Shown: positions 1 to 8,153 of the stretch, in pieces
Numbering within the stretch: position 1 is the stretch's first letter
Layout of the letters: the number at the start of each line of letters is the position of its first letter
Assembly: GCA_029202545.1 (NCBI GenBank)
Contig: CP119311.1
Coordinates: forward strand, 1,488,001 to 1,552,000
From: Candidatus Pseudobacter hemicellulosilyticus
GTDB taxonomy: Bacteria > Bacteroidota > Bacteroidia > Chitinophagales > Chitinophagaceae
Length of the DNA stretch: 64,000 bases
Direction of reading: 5' to 3'
Position numbers and translations under genes: made by a program
Notes under the pieces: model-generated
What the model saw: the letters and a program-made list of their open reading frames with translations, nothing else
Told to the model about the DNA's origin: nothing
The model's database searches: none

Positions 1-2367
1 AGCAGCGGCGCTGAACCGTATTGGCATTTGGGGGATGGTAGTACTCCAGCCTACCCAGTAACGCTGATCGGTCAGGTTATCCACCCGTGCTATCAACCGG
101 TACTTCGATTGCTCATAGCTGAGCGTGGCGTTCAGCACAGTATAAGAAGGCAGGGTATATAAGGAGGTGGTGCTGACATTGACAATATTCTTTCCGGCAT
201 AGTTACCGCCGAAACCGATGCCGGCCCCTTTCAGGGCGCCTTCGCTCAGGTGGTAGCTTAACCAGAGATTGGCAATGTGTTCCGGTCCGGCGCTGCCGGG
301 CCGCAATCCTTCCAGCGCCGGACTGCTTTTCTTCAGCTTACTGTCGTTATAGGCATAACCTGCCAGCACATGAAATCCTTTAAAGGGCATGGCCGTGATC
401 TCTCCTTCAATCCCCTTGCTGTACTGGGTGCCATTCTGCACCGTAAAGGCGGGGCGATCGGGCGCATCCGGCCGGGTAACATCAGACACGCGGATGGCAT
501 AGTAGCTCAGGCTGCCGGACAGGATGCCGTTCGACAAACCCCATTTGATGCCGCCTTCCCATTGATTGGCCTGGCTGGGTTTGAAACTGCTGATGGTGCC
601 ATCGGGCTGCAGTATGGGTGCGATATTCTGGAAACCATTACTGTAATTGCCAAACAGGGAGACCTGGTCTGGCACAAGCTGGTACACCAGCCCGAACTTG
701 GGAGAAACGGCAGTCTGATCATATTTGCCGGTAGTGGTATCGCGGGTCAGGTTTTTGGTGCCTGGATTATCGAAATAATCCACCCGGATACTGGCCATGG
801 CGATGAGCTGCGGAGTGATATTCAGCACTTCCTGTACATACGCGCTATACATATTCTGCACAGCCTTATTGCGGGTGAAGGGTAAGTTCTTTACGCGATC
901 CAGTAATGCCAGTCGGTTCAGCGCCGAATAAGCAGCGCCAGGTTTGGAGGCGCTCACTACGTCGAAGGCTACATTGCCCGGCGAGCTGGAGCGGGTGGTG
1001 GCGGAATAGATATCAACGCCCACCAGCAGGCGGTTGCGCATCCGGCCTATTTTGAAGTCGCCATTAAGATTGTACTGCAGGTCAGAAGCGGCGCTGTTGC
1101 TGTACTCCGTATAGCTGGAATTGCGGATAAGGGAATCGTTACCGGCTTTCATACTGAGGTAGCCGCTCATCCCATCTGCCTGGGAGCTTAAATAGGTATA
1201 GGTTGCCCTGCCCTGCCAGGCATCGGAGAATTGGTGCTGCAGTTCGGCAAAAAGATTCGCGGTGTTGGTAGTGGTATAAATATCATCGCTGCTGAAGCGG
1301 CGCTTGAAATCGAAGTTAAGGTCGCGGGGATCACGGACACCTGTTGTGTTAGCGCCATCAACAAAGAGCCGGTAGAAGCTGTTGGCTTTTTCTTTTTTGT
1401 ATTCTGCTTCTACGGTCAGTTTGGTTTTGTCCGACAGCTGGTAGCTGATAACAGGCGCCAGGAAGAAATAGTTCTTGAAGCCTGCATCCTGGAAGCTGCC
1501 CTCTGCATATTTGGCGGCATTGAAGCGCATCAGGAGTTTGTGGTCCTTGTCCAGGGGTGTATTGATATCAGCATCCAGGCGGCTCAGTCCAAAGCCGCCG
1601 CCGGTATAACCGATCCTGGCGTGGAAACTTTCCTCCGGTTTTTTGGTAATGCGGTTAAAGAGTCCGCCAAAGGAAACGAGGCCGGTACCGTAGAGCGCAC
1701 CGGAAGGGCCTTTGATAGCCTCAATACTTTCAATATTCGCAGGATCAAGGGTGCCGCCGCCAATGATACCTGGTACGCCATTGCGGAGGAACGACTGGGT
1801 AGAAAAGCCACGGGACGTCACGGTTCCACCGGCGCTGTTATTCTCCAGCTGCATAATGACGCCGGGAATATTCTTCAGGGCGTCTGCATATACTACGTTG
1901 AGCTGATCCTGCAGCAGCGCCTGGGAAACGGTGGTATACACCTGTGGGTTCTCCAGGTTTTTTAAAGGCATCTTGGCCACATAGGGACTTTGCGTTTTGA
2001 TGAACCGGTTCCTGTACGACCGGATGATCACTTCTTCCAGTTGTTTTTCGGATACCCGGAGTTGAAGGAAGATGGATGTTGTAGCGCCTGCCTGGATATT
2101 GACGATGGTGTCCAGGGTTTCATGTCCGGTCAGGGAGATCTCCAGCTGGTAGGTTCCGGCAGGGATACGGCTGGCCTGGAAATTTCCTTCTTCGTCAGTG
2201 ACCAGGGTGCGTTTGATCTCCCGGATCAGGATAGATACATAGGCGGCAGGCTTCTGATCGGAGGTAGTTACTTTTCCTTTTATAGAACCAGATGAGGAGC
2301 CTTGGGCCAGGGCAGCAAAGCTCAATACCTGCAGTAGCACTGCAGTGCATAATTGTTTGAGGGTCAT
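1..2367 (-). CDS. TonB-dependent siderophore-type receptor (3' end cut by window)
   Basis: Outer-membrane receptor that would import an iron-siderophore or similar ligand using TonB energy. The ATG at 2367 opens an uninterrupted frame of 789 codons to base 1. A signal peptide ending LSFAALAQ is followed by a carboxypeptidase-regulatory-like beta-sandwich (about residues 25-105). A plug domain follows with the stretch KMPLKNLENPQVYTT, typical of the FecA/FhuA/siderophore receptor group, and GPSGALYG. The last visible residues (RVDNLTDQRYWVGW and following) match the final beta strands of such barrels, so only a few residues are missing. No regulator or siderophore synthesis gene is adjacent. 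The substrate cannot be told from sequence alone. Confidence 0.88.
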   Translation of the reverse strand, partial: MTLKQLCTAVLLQVLSFAALAQGSSSGSIKGKVTTSDQKPAAYVSILIREIKRTLVTDEEGNFQASRIPAGTYQLEISLTGHETLDTIVNIQAGATTSIFLQLRVSEKQLEEVIIRSYRNRFIKTQSPYVAKMPLKNLENPQVYTTVSQALLQDQLNVVYADALKNIPGVIMQLENNSAGGTVTSRGFSTQSFLRNGVPGIIGGGTLDPANIESIEAIKGPSGALYGTGLVSFGGLFNRITKKPEESFHARIGYTGGGFGLSRLDADINTPLDKDHKLLMRFNAAKYAEGSFQDAGFKNYFFLAPVISYQLSDKTKLTVEAEYKKEKANSFYRLFVDGANTTGVRDPRDLNFDFKRRFSSDDIYTTTNTANLFAELQHQFSDAWQGRATYTYLSSQADGMSGYLSMKAGNDSLIRNSSYTEYSNSAASDLQYNLNGDFKIGRMRNRLLVGVDIYSATTRSSSPGNVAFDVVSASKPGAAYSALNRLALLDRVKNLPFTRNKAVQNMYSAYVQEVLNITPQLIAMASIRVDYFDNPGTKNLTRDTTTGKYDQTAVSPKFGLVYQLVPDQVSLFGNYSNGFQNIAPILQPDGTISSFKPSQANQWEGGIKWGLSNGILSGSLSYYAIRVSDVTRPDAPDRPAFTVQNGTQYSKGIEGEITAMPFKGFHVLAGYAYNDSKLKKSSPALEGLRPGSAGPEHIANLWLSYHLSEGALKGAGIGFGGNYAGKNIVNVSTTSLYTLPSYTVLNATLSYEQSKYRLIARVDNLTDQRYWVGWSTTIPQMPIRFSAAA

Positions 2368-2573
2368 TGGTGAGTGATGATTTGTCGGCAAAATTGGCCT
2401 GTCTGTGGACGTAGGGTGCTACAAAATCGGGAATTTGGCTTTACGCAATCGGGAAATTGCGGGGGAGAGGGCATGTATATAACTGGCCGGCTATCGCCAA
2501 TGTCAGACAATTATTAATGGTATTACTCATTACCATCAGCAGGCATCTTTTTAGTGATGTCTGCTGATGGTAC
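2368..2573. other. Intergenic region upstream of the receptor
   Basis: No ORF or RNA gene recognised. A short inverted repeat near 2537-2571 (CATCAGCAGGCATC ... GATGTCTGCTGATG) could form a hairpin. It lies just beyond the end of the decayed minus-strand ORF and may be its terminator. Confidence 0.4.
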
Positions 2574-3015
2574 CTAGGAGAACTGTCGTAGTTGTCTTGA
2601 TCCATTCCTGATCACCTCTTCAGTAAATGTCAGCTCCTCATCCTTGCCCTTCTGTGAATACCGGATAAACTGATCCAGCAGGATTTCTTTATCCGGGTGT
2701 AATGGCCCGGCCATGACTAGTAGTGGTATTGAAGAAATACAGTTCAGGGGCAGGCACGGTCAGGATCAATTTTGTCCTGGCCAGCTGGTAACGGATGAAC
2801 CAGACCGCGGTAGTGGCGTTTTCTCCGCTGCTGGTTTCTTTGCTGATGATTGGATGCGGGATAAGAAATGGGGCATGCAGGTGGGATCGACTGCCGTTTT
2901 TCCATGACCCTGGTCAGCATGCTCACGGCATGGAAAACAGTATTTTTGGAGCAGGATGTCTTCAAGGGATTCATCAGGAATTCAGATTGACCTTTCAACG
3001 AAGCATCTATCAGTT
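2574..3015 (-). pseudogene. Decayed ORF, C-terminal remnant with two apparent frameshifts
   Basis: Three minus-strand reading-frame pieces follow one another and each reads like protein. The first runs to about 2880 (...AVSMLTRVMEKRQSI). The second, about 2875-2700, contains TTAVWFIRYQLARTKLILTV and PAPELYFFNTTTSHGRAI. The third, about 2712-2577, contains DKEILLDQFIRYSQKG and ends at the TAG at 2576-2574. Joining them needs two frameshifts. I do not recognise the family. The first piece also overlaps the start of the plus-strand gene at 3020. It may be noise, but the side-by-side, protein-like composition favours a broken gene. Confidence 0.35.
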
Positions 3016-3019
3016 CAAT

Positions 3020-3445
3020 ATGGAAATCATTGAGGTCCGGCTGGAGAAGAAGTCTTTGATCTTTCAAGTGATACTGTTAGCGGTATTTTTGATCATATTC
3101 TTTTTTATAATACGCAGCAGATCGCAACCTCATTTTGAATTGATCCTGTTTGTAGGAGTGGCCGGGTACATAACTTATATCGTCCAGCGTCCTTTAAGGA
3201 AATTTATCAGGGACGAACCAATTCTGCTATTCAGTGACGTTGAGTTAATTGTTAACGACAGGAAAGAAGCCGTTTCTTACTTATGGGAGCATATTATTGC
3301 CTGGGAAGTGAAGGAGGGTGATGAAGATACGCCCACCATCCTGAGGATTTCAACCCTGCATGATTGCAGGGAAATTAAACTGGGCATGCTGGAAAAGAGC
3401 CCGGAGGAGATAGCCCAGTTGGTAAGAAAGTATAAAGGGGCTTGA
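3020..3445 (+). CDS. Small membrane protein of unknown function
   Basis: The frame is open from 2795, but I chose the ATG at 3020 (MEIIEVRLEKK). The upstream extension is low-quality, cysteine-rich and overlaps a decayed gene on the other strand. The 141-residue product has two hydrophobic segments (about residues 13-32 and 40-55), then a soluble domain of about 80 residues with alternating strands and a charged C-terminus (EIAQLVRKYK). This layout (two helices, then a small PH-like cytoplasmic domain) is common in uncharacterised Bacteroidota proteins encoded as orphan genes. Function is not known. It stands alone on this strand, 112 bp before the DoxX-like gene. Confidence 0.6.
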   Translation: MEIIEVRLEKKSLIFQVILLAVFLIIFFFIIRSRSQPHFELILFVGVAGYITYIVQRPLRKFIRDEPILLFSDVELIVNDRKEAVSYLWEHIIAWEVKEGDEDTPTILRISTLHDCREIKLGMLEKSPEEIAQLVRKYKGA

Positions 3446-3557
3446 AAATACTGGAGCTCCGGCTTGCCTAATAGGAACAGGTAAATGCCTTTGCAGCCCC
3501 TGGCATTGTTTTGTAATAGGATATTGTTGCAGTTTGTAAATGATAAAAAGCAGTTGC

Positions 3558-3974
3558 ATGAATACATCATTGACCCAGAATATATTCCGGGTGATCCTGG
3601 GATTGTTCATGATCCTGGCGGGTATTAGTCATCTGTCCTTTCAAAGGATGGAATTCCAGGCGCAGGTACCTGACTGGGTGCCGATGAGCAAAGACCTGGT
3701 AGTTATTCTTTCAGGAATGGTGGAAATAACCCTGGGCCTGGCCATGGTTTTCTGGACAAAACAGAAAATCAGGGTGGGTATTGTACTGGCACTATTCTAC
3801 GTGCTGGTATTTCCCGGGAATATTGCCCAGTACAGCAACGGGATCGACGCCTTTGGCCTGAATACAGATGGGGCGAGGCTTGCCCGGTTATTCTTTCAGC
3901 CGGTGCTGATTATTTGGGCATTATGGTCTACGGGTGTGCTGGGTTTGAAGCGCAAGCGTCCTGAAGTGAAGTAA
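3558..3974 (+). CDS. DoxX-like family membrane protein
   Basis: A product of about 138 residues with four predicted transmembrane helices: IFRVILGLFMILAGISHL, a second around VVILSGMVEITLGLAMVFW, a third around VGIVLALFYVLVFPGNI, and a last helix FFQPVLIIWALWS. The N-terminal G-x-x-M-I-x-A-G-x-x-H motif and overall length fit the DoxX-like proteins, small membrane proteins linked to redox or quinone-associated functions in other bacteria. ATGs at 3540 and 3558 are both possible; I prefer 3558 because the first helix then starts near residue 6. It appears monocistronic, and no partner gene is adjacent to suggest a more precise role. Confidence 0.7.
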   Translation: MNTSLTQNIFRVILGLFMILAGISHLSFQRMEFQAQVPDWVPMSKDLVVILSGMVEITLGLAMVFWTKQKIRVGIVLALFYVLVFPGNIAQYSNGIDAFGLNTDGARLARLFFQPVLIIWALWSTGVLGLKRKRPEVK

Positions 3975-4114
3975 TATTGGTGGAATCATGTTCAACCTGC
4001 GTCGATATGGGCCTGGTTATCACATCAGTATTTGTGTGGTCTGAGTGGCGGTCTGCATTTCAGCAGCGATAGTCTTTCTCCGGAAATAACATTGGTATAG
4101 CTGGAAGCGATCAA

Positions 4115-4390
4115 TTATGCCCGGGTATAGGGAAAGGAAGTGGCTGCCTTGTCATAGGGCGCCAGCCGGTCAGCAATCTCTTTCACTTCTTCTTTGTTCA
4201 GCAGTCCCCGGTATTCTTCTTTGACGTTCCGAAAGGCTATGTCATACTCTATAAGGTCTCTTTTTAATAATGCCTGCAAGGTATCGGCCTGTTCTGAGGA
4301 CAGGTATCGGGCATGGGTTTCCAGGATCTTTTCCAGTTGATGCCGGAAGGCTTCATCACTGACATCGTTGAAGATGTCCTGTTCCGACAT
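4115..4390 (-). CDS. Hypothetical small protein
   Basis: A 91-residue, highly charged, probably all-helical protein starting MSEQDIFNDVSDEAFRHQLE. It has no signal peptide or membrane segment. Codon use looks normal and the frame is open for its full length. I do not recognise a family. It marks the last ordinary-looking gene before the AT-rich accessory region that starts about 150 bp further right, and it is transcribed away from that region. Confidence 0.5.
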   Translation of the reverse strand: MSEQDIFNDVSDEAFRHQLEKILETHARYLSSEQADTLQALLKRDLIEYDIAFRNVKEEYRGLLNKEEVKEIADRLAPYDKAATSFPYTRA

Positions 4391-4558
4391 ATCGGTAAGG
4401 ATAGTCCTGAAGATAAAGTCGCGGAGGTTGGCTGCCTATTTTGGCCATGACTATCATCAAGTCTGTAAGGCTGTTAATTTATTGGTGCTGGAGGATGTTT
4501 TAACAAGAGTGCCTGAATCGGGGCACAGAAAGAAATGTTATTGCTCTTTAAACGAGCT

Positions 4559-4627
4559 GGACAGTTTTTGAACCAACTGGTTGAGGATTTGAGTGCTTGT
4601 GCCGATTTACTGGACAAGACAGGATGA
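4559..4627 (+). repeat. Repeat copy A: 3' end of a recurring ORF, left border of accessory region
   Basis: Reads GQFLNQLVEDLSACADLLDK before a stop. It is the first of four copies (also near 6253, 7368 and 9958) of a short peptide-coding end with consensus G-x-x-LNQ-x-x-x-DL-x-A-x-A-x-L. The bases just before it (GCTCTTTAAACGAGCTGGAC) are a poor match to the 3' end of tRNA-Asn seen better in copies B and D. It is read here as the outermost border of a stack of insertions at tRNA-Asn. Confidence 0.55.
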
Positions 4628-4645
4628 TGTTTTTTGTAAGTAGTG

Positions 4646-4670
4646 AACTTGTGCAATTTTTGCACAAGTT
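4646..4670. promoter_or_regulatory. Perfect palindrome 1 upstream of the ATPase gene
   Basis: Eleven-base arms AACTTGTGCAA / TTGCACAAGTT around a 3-base loop. It is not followed by a T-tract, so it is more likely a protein-binding or processing site than a terminator. Confidence 0.5.
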
Positions 4671-4702
4671 GGCAACTGTCAAGGATTGCTTGATTGTTAG
4701 TA

Positions 4703-4729
4703 GAACCGTTCGGAAATCCCGAACGGTTC
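4703..4729. promoter_or_regulatory. Perfect palindrome 2 upstream of the ATPase gene
   Basis: Eleven-base arms GAACCGTTCGG / CCGAACGGTTC around AAATC. The sequence is unrelated to palindromes 1 and 3 but has the same architecture. Confidence 0.5.
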
Positions 4730-4797
4730 AGTGTGTTCCGTTTTGTAACATACTGAATTGGGAAATGGCAGACTTATCTCAGTGTGATTGCATTTGT

Positions 4798-4826
4798 GCA
4801 ATTTGAAAGTTCAACTTTCAAATTGC
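4798..4826. promoter_or_regulatory. Perfect palindrome 3, overlapping the probable promoter
   Basis: Fourteen-base arms GCAATTTGAAAGTT / AACTTTCAAATTGC around a single central C. It ends 12 bases before a TATTTTTG -7 box, so it covers the -33 region. That is the expected position for a repressor operator. Confidence 0.6.
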
Positions 4827-4838
4827 ATGCTTTTGTAT

Positions 4839-4846
4839 TATTTTTG
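4839..4846 (+). promoter_or_regulatory. Bacteroidota-type -7 box (TATTTTTG) for the ATPase gene
   Basis: Exact match to TAnnTTTG, 38 bases before the ATG at 4885. The usual TTTG at -33 is not evident; palindrome 3 occupies that position. Confidence 0.5.
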
Positions 4847-4884
4847 GTGTATTCTGAAAGTTTGTATGGCAAAATACATGTATT

Positions 4885-6072
4885 ATGATCCCTCGTGAAC
4901 TTGAGAGTAATTTGCTTAATGCATTGGAAAACATGCCTGTAGTGGCTCTTTTAGGCCCTCGACAGGTAGGTAAAACTACACTTGCTTTAAAAATAGCAGA
5001 GCGTAGTCTTGACAAGAAATCTTCATACCTGGATTTGGAACTGGATACTGATCTTAACAGGCTAAGCGATCCAGAGGCTTACTTACGTAGATTTGAAAAC
5101 CAGCTATTGATCATAGATGAAGTACAACGAAAACCTGATTTGTTTCGGGTTTTAAGAGGATTAGTTGATATCAGAAAAAGAGCAGGTGAAAATGCCGGCC
5201 AATTTTTGCTATTAGGTTCAGCTTCACGCGACCTGCTACAGCAATCCTCTGAAACGCTGGCTGGTAGAATTCGTTATTTGGAACTTAGCCCTCTATCAGC
5301 CTTGGAAGTGTATAAAACTGACCCAACTGGTTTCAATCATGAAAAGCTTTGGTTCAGGGGAGGATTTCCCAACAGCTATCTTGCGAAATCCGATAATGAA
5401 AGCTGGGAGTGGCGAAATGATTTTATTTCATCCTACGTTGAGCGCGACATTCCTTTGATGGGGCCTCAAATTCCAGGCACACGGATGAAACGCTTTTGGT
5501 CAATGCTCGCGCATTATCACGGCCAGCAACCCTCGTTATCTGATATAGGCAAAAGTCTTGAAGTTAGCCATACCACGATAAGATCATATCTCGATACTTT
5601 GACAGATTTTTATATGGTGCGTCAAATCCAGCCATGGGCTGGCAATACCAAGAAGAGACTGGTCAAATCACCTAAAATATTTCTCCGGGATACCGGACTT
5701 CTCCATAAACTGCTAAACATTTCAGATTTTGACAGCCTTTTAGGTCACCCGGTGATTGGTGCAAGCTGGGAAGGCTTTGTTATCGAAAACATCATCGGGC
5801 ATTTGTCAAGCAAATGGCAATACAGCTATTATCGAACATCAACGCAAACCGAAATCGATCTTGTACTGGAAGGTCCGAATAATCAAGTATGGGCTATTGA
5901 GGTCAAGCGATCCTCCGCACCGGTAATAAAAAAAAGCTTTCATACCGCCTGTGAGGATATTGGAGCAACACACAAATTTGTGGTATATCCTGGAACCGAG
6001 CGTTTCCCTATGTCTGAAAATACCGAAGCAATAGGAATGATAGAATTTCTAAAGCTGTTTGAAGAAAAGTGA
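4885..6072 (+). CDS. AAA_14/DUF4143 ATPase
   Basis: A 395-residue member of the ATPases with an N-terminal AAA_14 domain and a C-terminal DUF4143 domain. Walker A is LGPRQVGKTT (about residues 23-32) and Walker B is LLIIDEVQ (about 74-81). A sensor-like LLGSASRDL follows, and GGFPNSYL and DFISSYVERDI are typical of the linker. A helix-turn-helix-like stretch (LSDIGKSLEVSHTTIRSYLD) sits mid-protein. The C-terminus carries a PD-(D/E)xK-like core (EIDLVLEG ... WAIEVKRS). Proteins of this group are common on mobile and accessory DNA, and their biological role is largely unknown. AT-rich composition and the flanking tRNA-derived repeats indicate acquisition. It is a lone gene behind three palindromes. 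Confidence 0.9.
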   Translation: MIPRELESNLLNALENMPVVALLGPRQVGKTTLALKIAERSLDKKSSYLDLELDTDLNRLSDPEAYLRRFENQLLIIDEVQRKPDLFRVLRGLVDIRKRAGENAGQFLLLGSASRDLLQQSSETLAGRIRYLELSPLSALEVYKTDPTGFNHEKLWFRGGFPNSYLAKSDNESWEWRNDFISSYVERDIPLMGPQIPGTRMKRFWSMLAHYHGQQPSLSDIGKSLEVSHTTIRSYLDTLTDFYMVRQIQPWAGNTKKRLVKSPKIFLRDTGLLHKLLNISDFDSLLGHPVIGASWEGFVIENIIGHLSSKWQYSYYRTSTQTEIDLVLEGPNNQVWAIEVKRSSAPVIKKSFHTACEDIGATHKFVVYPGTERFPMSENTEAIGMIEFLKLFEEK

Positions 6073-6197
6073 ATTCTTAAATCGGTAAATAGTTAGTATT
6101 TGATCCTTATTAGTCAGTTCAAATACTAATAATTACACATTATTTCCTACAAGGCTCTTTCAACCTGGTCAAATTAATTGGAGATTACCAAATAAAA

Positions 6198-6241
6198 GAA
6201 AAGACAAAAGGGCTTCAAATTTGAAGCCCTTTTGTCTTTTC
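6198..6241. repeat. 44-bp perfect palindrome next to att-like repeat B
   Basis: Twenty-two-base arms with no spacer, centred on TTCAAATTTGAA and flanked by AAAAGACAAAAGGGC and its complement. It occupies the place held by the tRNA-Asn terminator hairpin (13913-13944) and shares the AAAGGG-TTCAA ... TTGAA-CCCTTT pattern, so it is probably a diverged and perfected copy. It may also terminate transcription of the ATPase gene ending at 6072. Confidence 0.75.
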
Positions 6242-6242
6242 C

Positions 6243-6360
6243 CACTCCCCCTGCTGGACTTAGTTTGAACCAATTTGCCAAGGATTTGAAGGCTTTTGCC
6301 GATTTACCGGACATGAAAGCATTACAGAAATTCAATCAGAAGTTTAATGTGGAATATTAA
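6243..6360 (+). repeat. Repeat copy B: tRNA-Asn 3'-end core plus recurring ORF end
   Basis: CTCCCCCTGCTGGACTT (6245-6261) exactly matches the tRNA-Asn 3' end at 13957-13971 and two bases beyond. It continues into a frame encoding LSLNQFAKDLKAFADLPD and then MKALQKFNQKFNVEY, stop at 6358. This is the best preserved copy. Read as a left attachment-site scar from an insertion into tRNA-Asn. Confidence 0.7.
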
Positions 6361-7086
6361 TTGGTCCTAAGGGCGACTAACTCAGCGAGCTTATCTGCGA
6401 CTTCTGCCATCGTATTTTCGGAAGTGCTCAGGCCGCTTCGAGAAGCTAACAAAGGGCTTTTTTCGCGGAATGCTTCATATGTCGTGTTGTGCACGATTGG
6501 AACGAGCCTTTCACCCGCGAGAAGTGCCAAAAGTTCTTTATCAGCGATACCCTCTGTTGGGAGGCGGCGCAGCAGTCACCAACACAATTCCGACTCGAGA
6601 GTTTGCCAAACCTTTGTCGATCGCGCGCATCAAAGGTACACCGACGCCGACATCTTTTTCGCTGAACCAGACCTTAACACCCCGGGCTTCTAAAAGATCA
6701 TGTAGATCCTTTGCAGCTCCCTGGCGGTCATCCCATGCGTGGCAAAGAAAGACATCCCGAAGGCCAAGGGCTGCTTGTTTCTCGACACTCTCGCGGATTG
6801 GTGTAAGTGCACGCACCTCGGCAGGCGTGTAGGAGACGGACGACCCGGCTCGCGACCAGCGTGGCCTTGCGCTTCTGCCTGACCCGCCGACACTGCCCCG
6901 GCTTCCGGCATTCCCCTCCAACGACGAGTAAGACGAGTACGAGTTCGATCCGTAACTACTGTAGCTATTGTAGCGTCCACCGCATGCAGGGCAAGCGGCT
7001 CGCCCGCTTGCTGTGCGATGACCATATCTTGGTGCTGTACATCTTGCTATATAATCAAATCTAACAATTATGATCGATGATATCAA
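6357..7086 (-). pseudogene. Frameshifted TIR-domain protein gene
   Basis: The minus strand encodes a zinc-ribbon-like start (HRTASGRAACPACGGRY), a Ser/Gly/Tyr-rich linker, then a TIR domain. Visible TIR motifs are DVFLCHAWDDRQGAAKDL, VKVWFSEKDVGVG (E in WFSEKD is the family's NADase catalytic position) and VGIVLVT. At about 6548 the frame shifts; the next frame resumes with LRRLPTEGIADKELLALLAG and ends LAELVALRTN, stop 6359-6357. The remainder is intact, so one small deletion broke the gene. The frame has only a TTG near 7086 and no clear native start, so the N-terminus is also damaged. It is much more GC-rich than its neighbours, suggesting a distant donor. Related TIR proteins act in anti-phage defence. 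Confidence 0.75.
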
Positions 7087-7316
7087 GAAACAGCATAAGG
7101 CGATTCGGTCCTCGGCAGTGGCCAGCTTGTTCTTTGACCTTCGCCTTAATTGGGGATTTCCGCAACAACATACTATATCAACAAATCAATTATATTATTT
7201 AACCTTAATAAAGAAGCCCGTAACACAACTTTTGAAGTTTTGGGTTTTGTGAGCAGGGATCAAACCGAGATCCGTGGATTTTAGTTCAAAATTAAATGAT
7301 AGTAGGCAAATACGAA

Positions 7317-7427
7317 AAGGGTTGTAAACTTAGGTGTTTGAAACCCTTTTCTATTTGCTCCCTAACAGGACAATTTTTGAATCAGTTGGTGCGTGATTTA
7401 AAGGCTTTTGCCAATTTGCCAGGGTGA
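7317..7427 (+). repeat. Repeat copy C: degenerate hairpin, tRNA-like core and ORF end
   Basis: An imperfect hairpin (AAAAGGGTT ... GTTTGAAACCCTTTT, about 7316-7350) is followed by TTTGCTCCCTAACAGGAC, a weak match to the tRNA-Asn 3' end. A frame GQFLNQLVRDLKAFANLPG then ends in a stop at 7425-7427. The upstream part has lost the frame kept in copies B and D. Confidence 0.6.
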
Positions 7428-7543
7428 AAGATTGTCGTTCTACAGGCTGGCCGGCTGAGTGCCGCGATTAAAAATGTTTTACCCAATCTTGTCCTCTCGA
7501 CAATAAAGCAGCGACGTTCGATTAACTTTCTTTCGTTGAAAAA

Positions 7544-7876
7544 TTAAGTTAAATCATCCGTTGATGCTAAAGGTGCTTCACGTTTTACTACTTCTATTCC
7601 ATTATCCCGACTGGCAGATGTTGCATACATTTCACTCTTTCCTATAGTCTCACCATTGGAGGCATTCAGAATAAAATAATACGAGCCATTTGATGAGGTT
7701 TTCTTTTCATACCGGGAATCATAGGGGGCATTTGTCTTCACGGAAGCAATACCTCTCTCACAGCCCTGTTTAGAAGTGTATCCTTCACTGCCAAGAACCT
7801 TTTCGCCATTGCCAGCTTTCAAATTGAAGTAGAACTGACCATTTGAGCCTTTGAAAAGTGAAAACTTTGATGCCAT
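7544..7876 (-). CDS. YegP/DUF1508 family protein
   Basis: A 110-residue protein made of two DUF1508 repeats: FSLFKGSNGQFYFNLKAGNG (about 4-23) with SEGYTSKQGCERGIASVK, and a second unit with GSYYFILNASNGETIGKSE and a matching SASRDNGIEVVKREA. The doubled unit and overall length fit the YegP family, small soluble alpha/beta proteins of unknown biochemical role. The ATG at 7876 is the natural start. It heads away from a cluster of two more small minus-strand genes (7924-8085, 8154-8384), which may form one transcription unit. Confidence 0.85.
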   Translation of the reverse strand: MASKFSLFKGSNGQFYFNLKAGNGEKVLGSEGYTSKQGCERGIASVKTNAPYDSRYEKKTSSNGSYYFILNASNGETIGKSEMYATSASRDNGIEVVKREAPLASTDDLT

Positions 7877-7923
7877 CTGTTTTTCGTTTGATTATTATAA
7901 ATTCAGTTCTTTCGCTGAAAAGT

Positions 7924-8085
7924 TTATTTTGTTGCCTTGATTAATTCTGCTGTACCCAATACAAGCATTAAAACTATAGCGGCGCCCATAAGTAGGCGCC
8001 CATTTTCCCCTGTTGCTTCAAGGCAAAGGTTACCGTGACAGATTTTCACGGAATCAAGAGCGAGATTGTTGCGCTTTATGATCAT
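7924..8085 (-). CDS. Small single-pass membrane protein, unknown
   Basis: A 53-residue ORF: an N-terminal charged segment (MIIKRNNLALDSVK), a middle stretch with two cysteines, then one hydrophobic segment (LLMGAAIVLMLVLGTAELI) and a short basic tail. A possible ribosome-binding stretch AAAGGTC lies about 10 bases before the ATG at 8085. It fills the gap between the DUF1508 and DUF2188 genes on the same strand. No family recognised. Confidence 0.45.
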   Translation of the reverse strand: MIIKRNNLALDSVKICHGNLCLEATGENGRLLMGAAIVLMLVLGTAELIKATK

Positions 8086-8153
8086 TGTTCCGACCTTTTG
8101 GGGTTAATAAATCCCGCCACTTTTGCCCGGCGACTTAGGCTTGGTGGTATGGA

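Noticed and set aside
277..2295. Several plus-strand frames (202, 244 and 101 residues)
   Set aside because: Antisense to the TonB-dependent receptor, whose minus-strand frame is continuous from 2367 to base 1.
2795..3019. N-terminal extension of the membrane protein at 3020
   Set aside because: Low-quality composition and overlap with minus-strand coding remnants; the ATG at 3020 gives a sensible two-helix protein.
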